From positions 151,918 through 215,917 of the forward strand of contig JBPXJS010000039.1 of the NCBI GenBank assembly GCA_051715425.1: a stretch of DNA of 64,000 bases, written 5' to 3'. Below the pieces are notes generated by a model. That model had not been told where the DNA came from. It made no database searches and saw nothing but the letters and a program-made list of their open reading frames with translations. Made by a program: the position numbers and the translations under genes. Positions 1 through 8,564 of the stretch are shown here, in pieces. This DNA comes from JAJTFA01 sp051715425. GTDB lineage: Bacteria > Bacteroidota > Bacteroidia > UKL13-3. Positions within the stretch are counted from its first letter, which is position 1. Each line of letters begins with the position of its first letter.

Positions 1-1441
1 GTTTTGCATCAAAGCTTGCCAGGGTAACGGTTTTGGGATTAAATCGAAGTTCTGTTTTGGAAAGATTGAATGATTGGGGGAGTGCTTTGGAGACAAACAT
101 TAAATTGGTAACAGCAAGATTCCCGCTTGCGTTAAAATCTTCATATTGTCCTTTTTCTATTGTAGAAACTTTTCCTTTTGCCTGCAAATCCGTGGTAAGT
201 AATCCACTTATTTTCATGCCTTCTTCCAGTGGAACTATCTTTGTTAAGTTATCAAAGTTTAACCGACCAACAAATGAGGCATCAATTTCCGGGTCTTTAA
301 CCGGGTTAACAGCAATTAATTTAGCATCAAAGGGGTCTCCGGAAACTTCAAAGTGAAAAGTAGATAAATCAATTTTAGTGTGGTCGATATTACCATCAGG
401 ATTAGTAACAGCCAGTTTTATATTAATATTATTAACCGGGGCTGGTAATGATGGATATTTAAACATGGCATTTTCAACAAGCAGATTGAAGGCAAAGGCA
501 GGCAACTGATTGCTGTTGTATGTTCCTTTGGCAAAACCATTGAAACCAAGTTTTCCTGTTGTTTGAACATCCTTGAAATCTTTAGTATAAACACCCGGAA
601 CAAGAGAAAGGAAATTTTTAAAGTCTGTTTTTGTTGCAGCATATTTAAGATCAAGATTAATATCATCTTTAATCATTTGTACAAAACCATCAAATTTAAA
701 CGTGAGTTCATTCAGGCTGATCTCATTTTCGCGAAAAGTATATTTGGCGTTTTTATTATCCGCATCAATTCCAGCTTTAAAGGTAGTTTTTACCTTGTTG
801 AGGTATTTCACTCCTGCCTGAGCAACACTCGTTTCATCAATTCCAAGATCCATCACCAGTTCTACCTGATCCTGAGAAAAATCGCCATTTAATGTATAGT
901 TCAGGTTTTTTAGGTGAGCAAATGTTCCGCCTTTATTGTCGTTATATTTTATTTCTGCATTTTTTATTTCGAACTTTTTAAGTGCAATATTGAATTTGGA
1001 AGCAGTTGTGTCTGCTGGTTTTTCTGTTGTGGTATCTGTAGATGGTTTGGCGATATCCCAGTTTGCTTTTCCATCTTTGGTAACAATGGCGTTAATATAA
1101 GGCCCGTCAAGTAACACTTTACGTATTTTAATTTGTTCTCCGTTTATCACACTCATAATATCAAGTGTTGCGGAGAATTCCTTTAGATAAACGAGGGTGT
1201 CACCTTCAAATTCATTAATGCCCACGACAGAAAGTTCTTTAATGCCAAGGGTGAAATCAGGGAAGTTACTTATAAGGCTAAGGGTTATGTCATTATCGAA
1301 ATTGATTTTGGCATTCACATTTTCATTAGCTGTTTTCTTAACCAACTCTACTATTTTCCCTTTAAAAAGGATTGGTGTTATAAAAACAGCAGCAATTAAA
1401 AGGAGTAATAAACCTCCAATTACATAAAAAACTTTTTTCAT
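1..1441 (-). CDS. AsmA-like family protein (partial, C-terminus outside window)
   Basis: Reading back from the ATG at 1441 gives about 480 codons without a stop, so the C-terminus lies beyond the left edge. The N-terminus has one hydrophobic segment (about residues 4-23) directly after MKK, followed by the typical AsmA opening: a short Lys-rich linker, then repeated beta-strand sequence with motifs such as SNFPDFTLGIKELSV and DGPYINAIVTKDGKANWDI. AsmA-like proteins are inner-membrane-anchored periplasmic proteins, related to the lipid-transport proteins of the TamB/YhdP group. The gene starts 3 bp after the stop of the receiver gene at 1445-1852, so it is probably the last or a late member of the signalling operon that begins at 7780. 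Whether it functions with that operon is inference. Confidence 0.8.
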   Translation of the reverse strand, partial: MKKVFYVIGGLLLLLIAAVFITPILFKGKIVELVKKTANENVNAKINFDNDITLSLISNFPDFTLGIKELSVVGINEFEGDTLVYLKEFSATLDIMSVINGEQIKIRKVLLDGPYINAIVTKDGKANWDIAKPSTDTTTEKPADTTASKFNIALKKFEIKNAEIKYNDNKGGTFAHLKNLNYTLNGDFSQDQVELVMDLGIDETSVAQAGVKYLNKVKTTFKAGIDADNKNAKYTFRENEISLNELTFKFDGFVQMIKDDINLDLKYAATKTDFKNFLSLVPGVYTKDFKDVQTTGKLGFNGFAKGTYNSNQLPAFAFNLLVENAMFKYPSLPAPVNNINIKLAVTNPDGNIDHTKIDLSTFHFEVSGDPFDAKLIAVNPVKDPEIDASFVGRLNFDNLTKIVPLEEGMKISGLLTTDLQAKGKVSTIEKGQYEDFNASGNLAVTNLMFVSKALPQSFNLSKTELRFNPKTVTLASFDAK

Positions 1442-1444
1442 ACG

Positions 1445-1852
1445 TTATGATTGAATTTGAAGCAAAGGTAATAAACTATCCTTTGTAAGTGGTTTTTGAA
1501 GCATAACATACACATTTACATTGCCTTTTGCCCTTGCCACATCGAACTGGTTGGTAGAGGAGGAAAGGACAATAACATGAATATGTTGTTTTGATGAAAC
1601 GCTTATTTGAGAATCGTATTGTTCAAGGAAATCGAAGCCATCCATTCCTGGCATGTAAATATCAAGCAAAATAAATATACGTGAGTTTTCCGTTTCTTCT
1701 TCTTTGAGGTGTTTTAATGCCTTTGATGCCTCAGTAAACTTATGAATGGGGGCTTCAGGATGCAGCGATTTAATTATTCTTTCTGCAATAAAAAGGTCTA
1801 TAGGATTGTCATCAATCAGAAGGAATTTAATATCGGAATTGCTTAATGACAT
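1445..1852 (-). CDS. single-domain response regulator (receiver only)
   Basis: A 135-residue CheY-like receiver with no output domain. The acidic pair is at D14-D15 (LLIDDNP), the phosphoacceptor is D64 in LLDIYMPGMDGFDF, and the conserved Lys is K120 in LQKPL. The type resembles the Rcp1-like receivers that act as phosphate carriers for phytochrome-type and hybrid kinases. Its ATG overlaps the stop of the kinase gene upstream by one base (TAATG at 1850-1854), so it is translationally coupled and is the obvious acceptor for that kinase. It has no DNA-binding or enzymatic domain, so the output must come by protein contact or by passing the phosphate on. Confidence 0.88.
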   Translation of the reverse strand: MSLSNSDIKFLLIDDNPIDLFIAERIIKSLHPEAPIHKFTEASKALKHLKEEETENSRIFILLDIYMPGMDGFDFLEQYDSQISVSSKQHIHVIVLSSSTNQFDVARAKGNVNVYVMLQKPLTKDSLLPLLQIQS

Positions 1853-2946
1853 TATTTTGTAGGGATGGTTACCTTAAAAACAGAGCCTTTTTCAAAAACG
1901 GAACTTACTTCAATATTACCATTTATTTTAGAGACCGCATCTTTTACATTATATAAACCAAAACCTGAGCCGGGTTCCTGGGTGGTTGCCCTATAGAACA
2001 TATCAAAGATATTGTTCAGGTATTTATCTTTGATGCCGATACCATTATCGCTTACTACCATAGAAAGTAGGCCGCTTTTAGACACAAGTTCAAGCTTAAC
2101 AAAATGGTTACCTGAATTCTTATTCTTATACTTAAAGGCATTTGAAAGGAGATTATTCAAAATAATCCGGAGTTTGGATATGTCATTTCGGAAAATCTGA
2201 CCATCTTCGGCAATTGATATTTCAAACTGAACGTGATTAAGCTTAGCAACCACAGAATAGATATCTTCATAATCACTAAGCAACTGTTTCAGATTAATGT
2301 CCTCAATTTGAAGTTCACCTTGTTTCATCTGGTAGTAGTCGAACATATTCTCTACAAATGACAAGAGTTTGGAAGTAGATTTTAAAGCGAGATCAAGAAG
2401 TAATTCGCGTTGATCGAGGTTTTCCTGATCCGACTGAGCGATTTTGATACTTTCCTGAATGCTCATCAGGGGGCCCTTAAGTTCATGAGCAACACTGTAT
2501 GAGAATTTTCCTAACTCATCATAAGCCTGTTTAATCTCGTCTGACTTTTGATTGAGAAGGTGAGTCGCTGTATAAAATTTATGTGCTTCTTCAAAGGCCG
2601 ACCGCATTTCGTTTTCGTCCCAAGGTTTGCGGATGTATCTAAAAATATGCCCTCTGTTAATGGCACTGATTACTGATTCAATATCGGTATAGCCGGTTAT
2701 TAAAATTCTAACCGGTTTAGGGAATTTATCGCGGATTGATTCAAAAAACTCAACACCGGTTAATTCCGGCATTCGTTGGTCGCTTAATAATATCTGGATA
2801 TCAGGGTTAGCCTCAAGTATAGCAATTGCATCTTTTACTGCCGGAGTAATGAAAATATCAAACTCGTGCCTGAAGGTAGCTTTGAAAGACAAGAGATTAT
2901 TTTCCTCATCATCCAGATACAGTATTTTTATTTTTTTAGTGCCCAA
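1852..2946 (-). CDS. receiver-histidine kinase hybrid (REC-HisKA-HATPase)
   Basis: A 364-residue soluble protein with no membrane segment. An N-terminal receiver (about 6-120) has D12/D13, phosphoacceptor D56 in LLSDQRMPELTG and K107 in IRKPW. A HisKA domain follows with the H-box SVAHELKGPL (H154), then a HATPase_c domain with N-box LNNLLSNAFKYK, G1 box DNGIGI and G2 box GSGFGLYNV. A receiver placed before the kinase suggests that an upstream kinase sets its activity; the membrane kinase 10 bp upstream is the natural donor. The receiver is of the type seen in RpfG- and HupR-like regulators and closely resembles the separate receiver at 7880-8353. Confidence 0.9.
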   Translation of the reverse strand: MGTKKIKILYLDDEENNLLSFKATFRHEFDIFITPAVKDAIAILEANPDIQILLSDQRMPELTGVEFFESIRDKFPKPVRILITGYTDIESVISAINRGHIFRYIRKPWDENEMRSAFEEAHKFYTATHLLNQKSDEIKQAYDELGKFSYSVAHELKGPLMSIQESIKIAQSDQENLDQRELLLDLALKSTSKLLSFVENMFDYYQMKQGELQIEDINLKQLLSDYEDIYSVVAKLNHVQFEISIAEDGQIFRNDISKLRIILNNLLSNAFKYKNKNSGNHFVKLELVSKSGLLSMVVSDNGIGIKDKYLNNIFDMFYRATTQEPGSGFGLYNVKDAVSKINGNIEVSSVFEKGSVFKVTIPTK

Positions 2947-2956
2947 TATTACAAAG

Positions 2957-5110
2957 TTAAGATTTTAAATGACTAACAGGTACCTGAATGATGAATTCTG
3001 TACCCATACCAATTTCGCTATTTACTTCTATGGCTCCATTGTGCTTTTTGATAGTGTTAAAAGCAATTGACAAACCAAGTCCTGTACCTTCTCCAACGGG
3101 TTTTGTGGTAAAGAATGGCTCAAAAAGTCTTTTTTTGGTGAGTTCATCCATTCCAATTCCATTATCTTTTACAACAATAATGAGGTTTCCGTTGTGCTTT
3201 CTGGTTTCTATATGGATCTCTCCACCTGACTCTTCTTTAAATTTGGCCTTTGCGGCATAAATAGCATTTGAAAGCATATTCATAAAAACCTGATTTAATT
3301 TTCCAGGATAACATTCAATTACCGCGTCTGTAGTATAGTTTTTGGTAATTTTTATTTTTGATCCAAGCAGGTTATTGCAAATAACTATTGTAGAATCCAA
3401 ACCTTCATTCACATCTGCCATCTTGATATCATCCTCATCTACTCTTGAAAATATCCTTAATCCCCTCACAATTTCAGCTGTGCGAGAGGATCCCTCATTA
3501 ATTCCTTTTAATAAAAACTCAATCTCTTTCTTCAGGTAATCATAATCACACTCATTTTTAAGTGTTTCAATCCTTTCCAACTTTTGTTCTTTTGTGAGAT
3601 CTGATGTTCCAATAGTTTCGAGGGTGTTGATCATTTCAAGTAAAATATCAATATCTCGTTTTATTGGTTTTACGTTTGCAAGAACAAAATTAATCGGGTT
3701 ATTAATCTCATGAGCTACACCTGCAGTAAGCTGACCCAAAGAGGCCATTTTTTCCTGTTCAACTAATTGTGTTTGTGTTTGCTTGAGTTCTTCTAAAGTT
3801 TTATTCAAATTGTTATTAGATTCTTTTAACTCAAAAGTCCGTTCGGCTACTTTTTGCTCCAATACAATATTTTGTTCGCGTATTATTTTCTCGTTTTCTT
3901 TAGCTATTCGAAGTGCTTCGGCTTGTGAAAACTCTTTTTCCTTCTTCAAAATGTTTATTCGGTCGGCAAGGGCGAAGGAAAGCATGATTGCTTCAAAGGC
4001 CGAACCGATTTGAAGAATGGACGCAGTAATATTGTTGTAGGGCAGTACCCCGGTATCCTTTAATACAAAAAGAATAACGCTGGAAAGGAAACCTGACCAG
4101 GCTATGAGGAAAAACTTAGACTCCCGTGTTTTATACTTCACAAGAATATATATTCCTTCATAAAGCATGTAAAGTGAAAGTAACAGCCCATTGATATTAA
4201 GGAGGTTGTAGGCAAGAATGCGATTGTCTAAAACCGCGGCCAGTATGGTTGCAGAGTAAGCGATTACAAATATCCAGGAAAGCCGGTCTACCTTAGGAAT
4301 GAGGGTTTCGGTTTTAAGAAATTTCTTAATAAAACCCAATGCCGAGAAAGCCGTAAACGCGGAGAATATGTATGCAGCCCACCTTTCAAATCCGGGGTAA
4401 TCGGGCCAAATGTATTTAAAACCTACCCCTGAAAGAACCACCTGAACAAGAGCCACACTGAGGATATAAAATATATAATAGAAGTAGCTGATATCTCTTA
4501 CTGTAAGTAAAATAAAGAAGTTATAGAGGAACATTACCAACATAATACCGAAGTAAATGCCCTGAATAAGTGTGCGGTCTTCCGCATTAGAGTAGATTTT
4601 GCTTGCTTCACCTACGTAAATAGGTAGCAAGAGTTGGGTGCTGCTTTTTACCTTAAAAAAAATGGTTTTTGTTTTCCCATATTCCAGATTTAGAGGAAAA
4701 ACAAAAGAAATATTATCACTGCTTCTTTGATTAAAAGGAAGAAGGTTTGTGTAAATAACCGGATTTTGAAGTTTGTTTGAAGTATCATAAAATTCAACCA
4801 CATCAATTATTGGGTTACTCAATTCCAGAACGTAGTTTTTATCCTGAGTGTGGTTGGTTAAACTCAATTTTACCCAATAGGAGGAACTGCTAACCCCAAG
4901 ATTTGGGATGTCTGTTGTGTTAAGTTTAAATCCAGTGCTGTCGTTTAAAATGTCGTTAAAGGTTTTAGAAGAGGCACTATCTTCCAGCAGGTAAACGCTT
5001 TTGCCAACGGAAATAATGCTCACTGAGTCGTTAATAATAAAACTGTTTTGAGCATAGCCAACCAATGGCAATAAGCAAACAGACAGAATAAGGAAGATTA
5101 GTTTTCTCAT
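2957..5110 (-). CDS. 7TM-DISM membrane sensor histidine kinase
   Basis: 717 residues. A signal peptide (1-20, ending GYAQ) precedes a periplasmic beta-rich 7TMR-DISM extracellular domain (about 25-165). A block of about seven hydrophobic segments spans 183-383 (7TMR-DISM_7TM), a coiled coil runs over about 385-455, then HisKA with VAHEINNPINF (H467), and HATPase_c with MLSNAIYAA, DNGIGM and GTGLGLSIA. The DISM domain has a carbohydrate-binding-like fold and is thought to sense small molecules outside the inner membrane. Its ATG overlaps the acyltransferase stop (TAATG at 5108-5112), so the two are made together. This fits a receptor for a product of the upstream enzymes, but that link is inference. 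Confidence 0.92.
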   Translation of the reverse strand: MRKLIFLILSVCLLPLVGYAQNSFIINDSVSIISVGKSVYLLEDSASSKTFNDILNDSTGFKLNTTDIPNLGVSSSSYWVKLSLTNHTQDKNYVLELSNPIIDVVEFYDTSNKLQNPVIYTNLLPFNQRSSDNISFVFPLNLEYGKTKTIFFKVKSSTQLLLPIYVGEASKIYSNAEDRTLIQGIYFGIMLVMFLYNFFILLTVRDISYFYYIFYILSVALVQVVLSGVGFKYIWPDYPGFERWAAYIFSAFTAFSALGFIKKFLKTETLIPKVDRLSWIFVIAYSATILAAVLDNRILAYNLLNINGLLLSLYMLYEGIYILVKYKTRESKFFLIAWSGFLSSVILFVLKDTGVLPYNNITASILQIGSAFEAIMLSFALADRINILKKEKEFSQAEALRIAKENEKIIREQNIVLEQKVAERTFELKESNNNLNKTLEELKQTQTQLVEQEKMASLGQLTAGVAHEINNPINFVLANVKPIKRDIDILLEMINTLETIGTSDLTKEQKLERIETLKNECDYDYLKKEIEFLLKGINEGSSRTAEIVRGLRIFSRVDEDDIKMADVNEGLDSTIVICNNLLGSKIKITKNYTTDAVIECYPGKLNQVFMNMLSNAIYAAKAKFKEESGGEIHIETRKHNGNLIIVVKDNGIGMDELTKKRLFEPFFTTKPVGEGTGLGLSIAFNTIKKHNGAIEVNSEIGMGTEFIIQVPVSHLKS

Positions 5111-5805
5111 TATAATACCTGATTAATATTAATACTGTACTCAACCTCTACACTACCTTTTGGGCCTATTTCAGTTCCCTTATGAAAGGGTTCATTTACA
5201 ATTTCCAGAATTTGTTTTCTGAATTCGGTATCTGCATAAGGCAGTTTTTTCAGGTCGTTTACAACAAGTGAAGTGGCAATGAGGTCTAATTTTGGGTAAT
5301 AAAAAGTACCCATATTCCCTATACTTTCCTCAATTTCAAATCCTGCTTTTTGGCACATGGTAACAGTGTATGGAGCACAAAGGACGAAAAGACTGCTCAT
5401 GTTTAGCAGATTTGCAATGGCAACTCCCACTTTTGTAAGAAGAATACTGATGCCCTTACCGGCAATTACTTTAGAGTTCCAAAGCCCACAAAGTTCACCA
5501 GTCACCCCTTTTTCACGGTGGGATTTGATGAGGTCAAAAACTTTCAGGTCAACTATTCCCACTGCATCTTCAATTGGCAGAGGGAATTCAGGATTGGCGA
5601 GATGAATTCGTTCACCACCGTATAATTCTCCGGTATCTTTATCTTCAACAACCACAACATAAGCTCCGGGATTATAAAACCAATTATTTTTTGCTGAAGT
5701 AACTTTAGTAACACCATAATCCCTTAATACGTTTGCATGACCTTCGGCAAAACGCTGGCATGACGCAAGGTCATTGGTTGCTTTAAACAAACGTATGGTT
5801 ATCAT
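5110..5805 (-). CDS. GNAT-fold acyltransferase, possibly autoinducer-synthase-like
   Basis: 231 residues, no signal peptide. The layout fits the GNAT/acyl-homoserine-lactone-synthase fold: a strand with YVVVVEDKDTGELYGGERI (about 49-67), an acidic/aromatic core ELCGLWNSKVIAGKGIS (about 104-120) at the place of GNAT motif A, a helix, and the closing strand-helix APYTVTMCQKAGFEI (about 144-158), as in GNATs where the last helix packs near the acyl-CoA. The acyl donor and acceptor cannot be read from sequence. It sits 13 bp after the E1/ThiF-like gene and is coupled by TAATG to the 7TM sensor kinase. A plain amino-acid or protein N-acyltransferase is the main alternative. Confidence 0.6.
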   Translation of the reverse strand: MITIRLFKATNDLASCQRFAEGHANVLRDYGVTKVTSAKNNWFYNPGAYVVVVEDKDTGELYGGERIHLANPEFPLPIEDAVGIVDLKVFDLIKSHREKGVTGELCGLWNSKVIAGKGISILLTKVGVAIANLLNMSSLFVLCAPYTVTMCQKAGFEIEESIGNMGTFYYPKLDLIATSLVVNDLKKLPYADTEFRKQILEIVNEPFHKGTEIGPKGSVEVEYSININQVL

Positions 5806-5818
5806 TTATAGTGATTCA

Positions 5819-7780
5819 TTATTTTATACAGATAAGGTATCTTTTTGCAGAAGGAAGATTAAAAATTTGTAATAAATTATTATTAATTTTTATCAACCCG
5901 TTCTGATAAAGTGGAAACATATCTGTACAAAGCTGTGCACATGTAAACGAAAAGATTGGCTCAATGTTCTGATTATTAACTGTTGAATTGCTGAGGTTCA
6001 ACCCTAATTCCAGAACTGAGCTTTCTTTTTCCGGAATTTCCATCACCTCAAGGCTCTTAACCTGAGAGAGTTTGAAGTCCATTATTTTACTTATAGCAAC
6101 ACCAAGGTTCCAATTTGCAAGGTAATTAACAGCCTCAGGGTCGGATAACATTAAAAAAAGAGGTTTTGCAAATGGTGGAAGCTTGGTTTTTTCAAATGCA
6201 ATCTTGCTTCCTGGTTGGGAGTTGAAAGTGAGATTGCTATAAGTTTTATGATGAAAAAGAGGAGAGAAGTGCATGATTCGTTCCAGTTCAGATAACAAAC
6301 TTATTATTTGAGTAGTAATAGAAAAGGTTGTTGAAACAGCCGCTGATGAGGTGTATGCAGTTTTCTGATCTGATAAGCTCACCATGATTTGCCCACCTTC
6401 TGTAAAAGAGAAATGCGTGTACTTTTTGAATAAAGAATGTGCTGTTCTATCTAACTCACCAAGAAAAAGACCAGTTTCTAAAAGGTTAAGCTGATAATAG
6501 GCATTTTGGTGCACCTGCAACTGAAAACTGTTGTCACCTGATTCAATAAATGAAAATGGAAAGGCTTTATTGGCAAGGCTATTGGCCAAAGCTGTGGTGA
6601 ACAACTCGTTATATAGATTGTGATTTCTTGATAAATCAGCATTGTTGGTCTGGTTAAACACAACGCTTTTGCCACTGGAAATAATTTGGTCAAGATCCAC
6701 ATAAAAACGACCGGATTCTGTAAACTCGTTCAGCAATATTCTCCGGCAAACATCAGTAGTGATCGCTCCACCAAGAGTAACAGAAGACGCTAACTGGGGC
6801 CAACTGCTTACGGTATTCTCAATTTCTATCATTGTAGCTTTAAGCCTGGAAGAAATCTGGCTGGCATCAACAATATCAAGAACATATGGAATTTTTTGCT
6901 CATTGGTTAATTCCAACATGTTTTGAGGATTTAGACCATCCGCCAGGCCATGTAAAACAGGCCTATCCGGTTCCAAGTCAAATCGCTCAATATCAAGCAT
7001 ACCCCTGTCATTTGTATCCATCACCACCGGAATTCCTAGTTCGCGGGCTTTGTAACGGCTGCTTATTTTGATGTTTATTCCGTCACAAACCTCCACCAAT
7101 AAATCAAGTTTGGTGGGTGATGTAAAAAATGAATCTATATTGTCATCTGTGATTCCCTTGTCAAAAATCCGCACTTTTATAAAAGGGTCGATCTCTGCAA
7201 TTTCCCTTGCTGCAAGAATTACTTTTTTAGATCCAAGTTTATGTACACCAGCTCTTATTCTATTGAGGTTACTTAATTCTACTGTGTCAAAGTCGGCCAG
7301 CCGAAGTTCGCCACATGTGCGCTCCATGGCAAGTGTAAGGGCAATTGATTGACCAACAGACAAACCGATTACACCAATTGAACGTTTTTGTAACTGGTTT
7401 TGTTCGTTATCAGTAATCTTATGCTTGTTTCGGTTGGTTCTAACTGTTATAAAATCATCTTCGTTTAAAAGATGCACCATACACCTGTTCCATGGATAGT
7501 ATACCCAAACACCATATTCATCAGGTGTTTTGCCATTAAGCAGCCTAACCATCTCATCCTTATAAAATTCCGGAGACATTTTTTTATCAGGATGAAGGCA
7601 CTTAATCAGCTCTTTTATTTGTTCTTCAATATGGTTATGAACGGCAATGTGGGTTGCGTTTGAAATGCCTGAGAAGAAAAGGGAAGCAGGGAGATTATCA
7701 GAAATTATAAAAAATGCAGGTTCGTAAGAATCCGGATGGTTAGAATTTAGGAGCGCATTCAGCTTAGAAATTTCTGACAT
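5819..7780 (-). CDS. E1/ThiF-family adenylating protein with long C-terminal domain (Rv1355c/MoeY-like)
   Basis: 653 residues. An N-terminal extension (1-130) precedes a ThiF/MoeB/HesA adenylation domain (about 133-350). The nucleotide loop is IGVIGLSVGQS (G139, G143), followed by LADFDTVELSNLNR with D163, D165 and R174, K185/K186, and VCDG (D233), matching the ATP-binding residues of MoeB-type E1 enzymes. No paired CxxC zinc motifs are seen and no cysteine lies in the segment where canonical E1s carry the catalytic Cys, so it may adenylate without forming a thioester. Residues about 375-653 resemble the nitroreductase-like half of mycobacterial Rv1355c (MoeY) only weakly. It is first in the unit reaching to the left edge. 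The substrate is unknown. Confidence 0.72.
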   Translation of the reverse strand: MSEISKLNALLNSNHPDSYEPAFFIISDNLPASLFFSGISNATHIAVHNHIEEQIKELIKCLHPDKKMSPEFYKDEMVRLLNGKTPDEYGVWVYYPWNRCMVHLLNEDDFITVRTNRNKHKITDNEQNQLQKRSIGVIGLSVGQSIALTLAMERTCGELRLADFDTVELSNLNRIRAGVHKLGSKKVILAAREIAEIDPFIKVRIFDKGITDDNIDSFFTSPTKLDLLVEVCDGINIKISSRYKARELGIPVVMDTNDRGMLDIERFDLEPDRPVLHGLADGLNPQNMLELTNEQKIPYVLDIVDASQISSRLKATMIEIENTVSSWPQLASSVTLGGAITTDVCRRILLNEFTESGRFYVDLDQIISSGKSVVFNQTNNADLSRNHNLYNELFTTALANSLANKAFPFSFIESGDNSFQLQVHQNAYYQLNLLETGLFLGELDRTAHSLFKKYTHFSFTEGGQIMVSLSDQKTAYTSSAAVSTTFSITTQIISLLSELERIMHFSPLFHHKTYSNLTFNSQPGSKIAFEKTKLPPFAKPLFLMLSDPEAVNYLANWNLGVAISKIMDFKLSQVKSLEVMEIPEKESSVLELGLNLSNSTVNNQNIEPIFSFTCAQLCTDMFPLYQNGLIKINNNLLQIFNLPSAKRYLICIK

Positions 7781-7824
7781 AGGGAGTTGTTGAAATACTT
7801 TTTTTAGATTATCTTCGACAACAT

Positions 7825-7832
7825 TAAATTTG
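7825..7832 (+). promoter_or_regulatory. putative -7 promoter box for the receiver gene at 7880
   Basis: TAAATTTG fits the Bacteroidota -7 consensus TAnnTTTG exactly and lies 48 bp before the GTG start, in the 99-bp space between divergent genes. No convincing -33 TTG at the right spacing was found, so this is a candidate only. Confidence 0.4.
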
Positions 7833-7879
7833 TGCTAATATATCACTAGTTTCAAATTTCCGCAATTTATTTAGTAAAA

Positions 7880-8353
7880 GTGGCAGAAGAAACAAATAAA
7901 ATCAAAGTCCTCTACATAGATGATGAGGAAAACAATCTGTTCTCCTTTAAAGCTACGCTGAGGACAACATTTGAAATATATACCGCCATTAGCGGAGAGG
8001 TTGGCAAAGCTATTTTAAAGGAAAACCCCGATATTTCGGTGATTGTGACGGATCAACGTATGCCTGAGATGACCGGAGTTGAGTTTTTGGAGTCTATAAT
8101 AGATGATTATCCGGATTCTGTAAGGATCTTATTAACCGGTTATGCTGATATGGGAGCTGTAATTGATGCAGTAAACAAGGGGAAAATATACCATTACCTA
8201 AGCAAACCCTGGGTAGAAGAGGAGCTTACCAATACCATCATTAATGCTTACAGGGTGTATGAGGAGAGAATTAACGAGCGTGTTCTTAATGAAAAACTCA
8301 TGCGTTCCAATGATCAGTTAGAGTTTCTGCTCAGGCAAAAGCTACTTTCCTGA
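7880..8353 (+). CDS. response regulator receiver protein (divergent from the signalling operon)
   Basis: 157 residues from a GTG start, the only start that preserves the first receiver strand (IKVLYIDDEENN). Key residues are D14/D15, phosphoacceptor D58 in VTDQRMPEMTG and K109 in LSKPW. About 40 residues after the receiver form a charged helix (YRVYEERINERVLNEKLMRSNDQLEFLL), with no recognised output domain. The receiver is strongly similar to the receiver of the hybrid kinase at 1852-2946 (shared DDEENNL.SFKAT and DQRMPE.TGVEF..S), so the two look like paralogues on either side of the operon. It is transcribed away from the E1-like gene and probably shares its phosphorelay. Confidence 0.87.
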   Translation: MAEETNKIKVLYIDDEENNLFSFKATLRTTFEIYTAISGEVGKAILKENPDISVIVTDQRMPEMTGVEFLESIIDDYPDSVRILLTGYADMGAVIDAVNKGKIYHYLSKPWVEEELTNTIINAYRVYEERINERVLNEKLMRSNDQLEFLLRQKLLS

Positions 8354-8518
8354 TTATTTTAGTTCACCTTCGTTTTTTCGCTTAAAATCTTCTTTGTCTT
8401 TTTCCAGACGTTCCATTTTTTCTTTGGTTCTCTTCTTTTCAGCTTCAGCTCTTTTTGCACTATTGCATGATATTAAAGCAAAACCGGCTATAAAAGCCAT
8501 GAACATTATTTTTCTCAT
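8354..8518 (-). CDS. small predicted lipoprotein
   Basis: 54 residues from the ATG at 8518 (MRKIMFMAF); a start seven codons earlier is open but adds MIPNPIT before the signal peptide and is less likely. The lipobox is LISC, with the lipidated Cys at about residue 18. The mature part is a short, very charged helix rich in Lys and Glu (EKKRTKEKMERLEKDKEDFKR). It ends one base after the convergent receiver gene's stop. The function is unknown; short charged lipoproteins of this kind are common in Bacteroidota. Confidence 0.65.
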   Translation of the reverse strand: MRKIMFMAFIAGFALISCNSAKRAEAEKKRTKEKMERLEKDKEDFKRKNEGELK

Positions 8519-8564
8519 GGTAATTGGATTTGGTATCATTTAACAAACAAATACATTGCCAATA

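Noticed and set aside
5819..7780. E1-like protein as part of a Bil or type II CBASS antiphage system
   Set aside because: No E2, JAB protease, ubiquitin-like gene or CD-NTase is nearby, and the neighbours are signalling genes.
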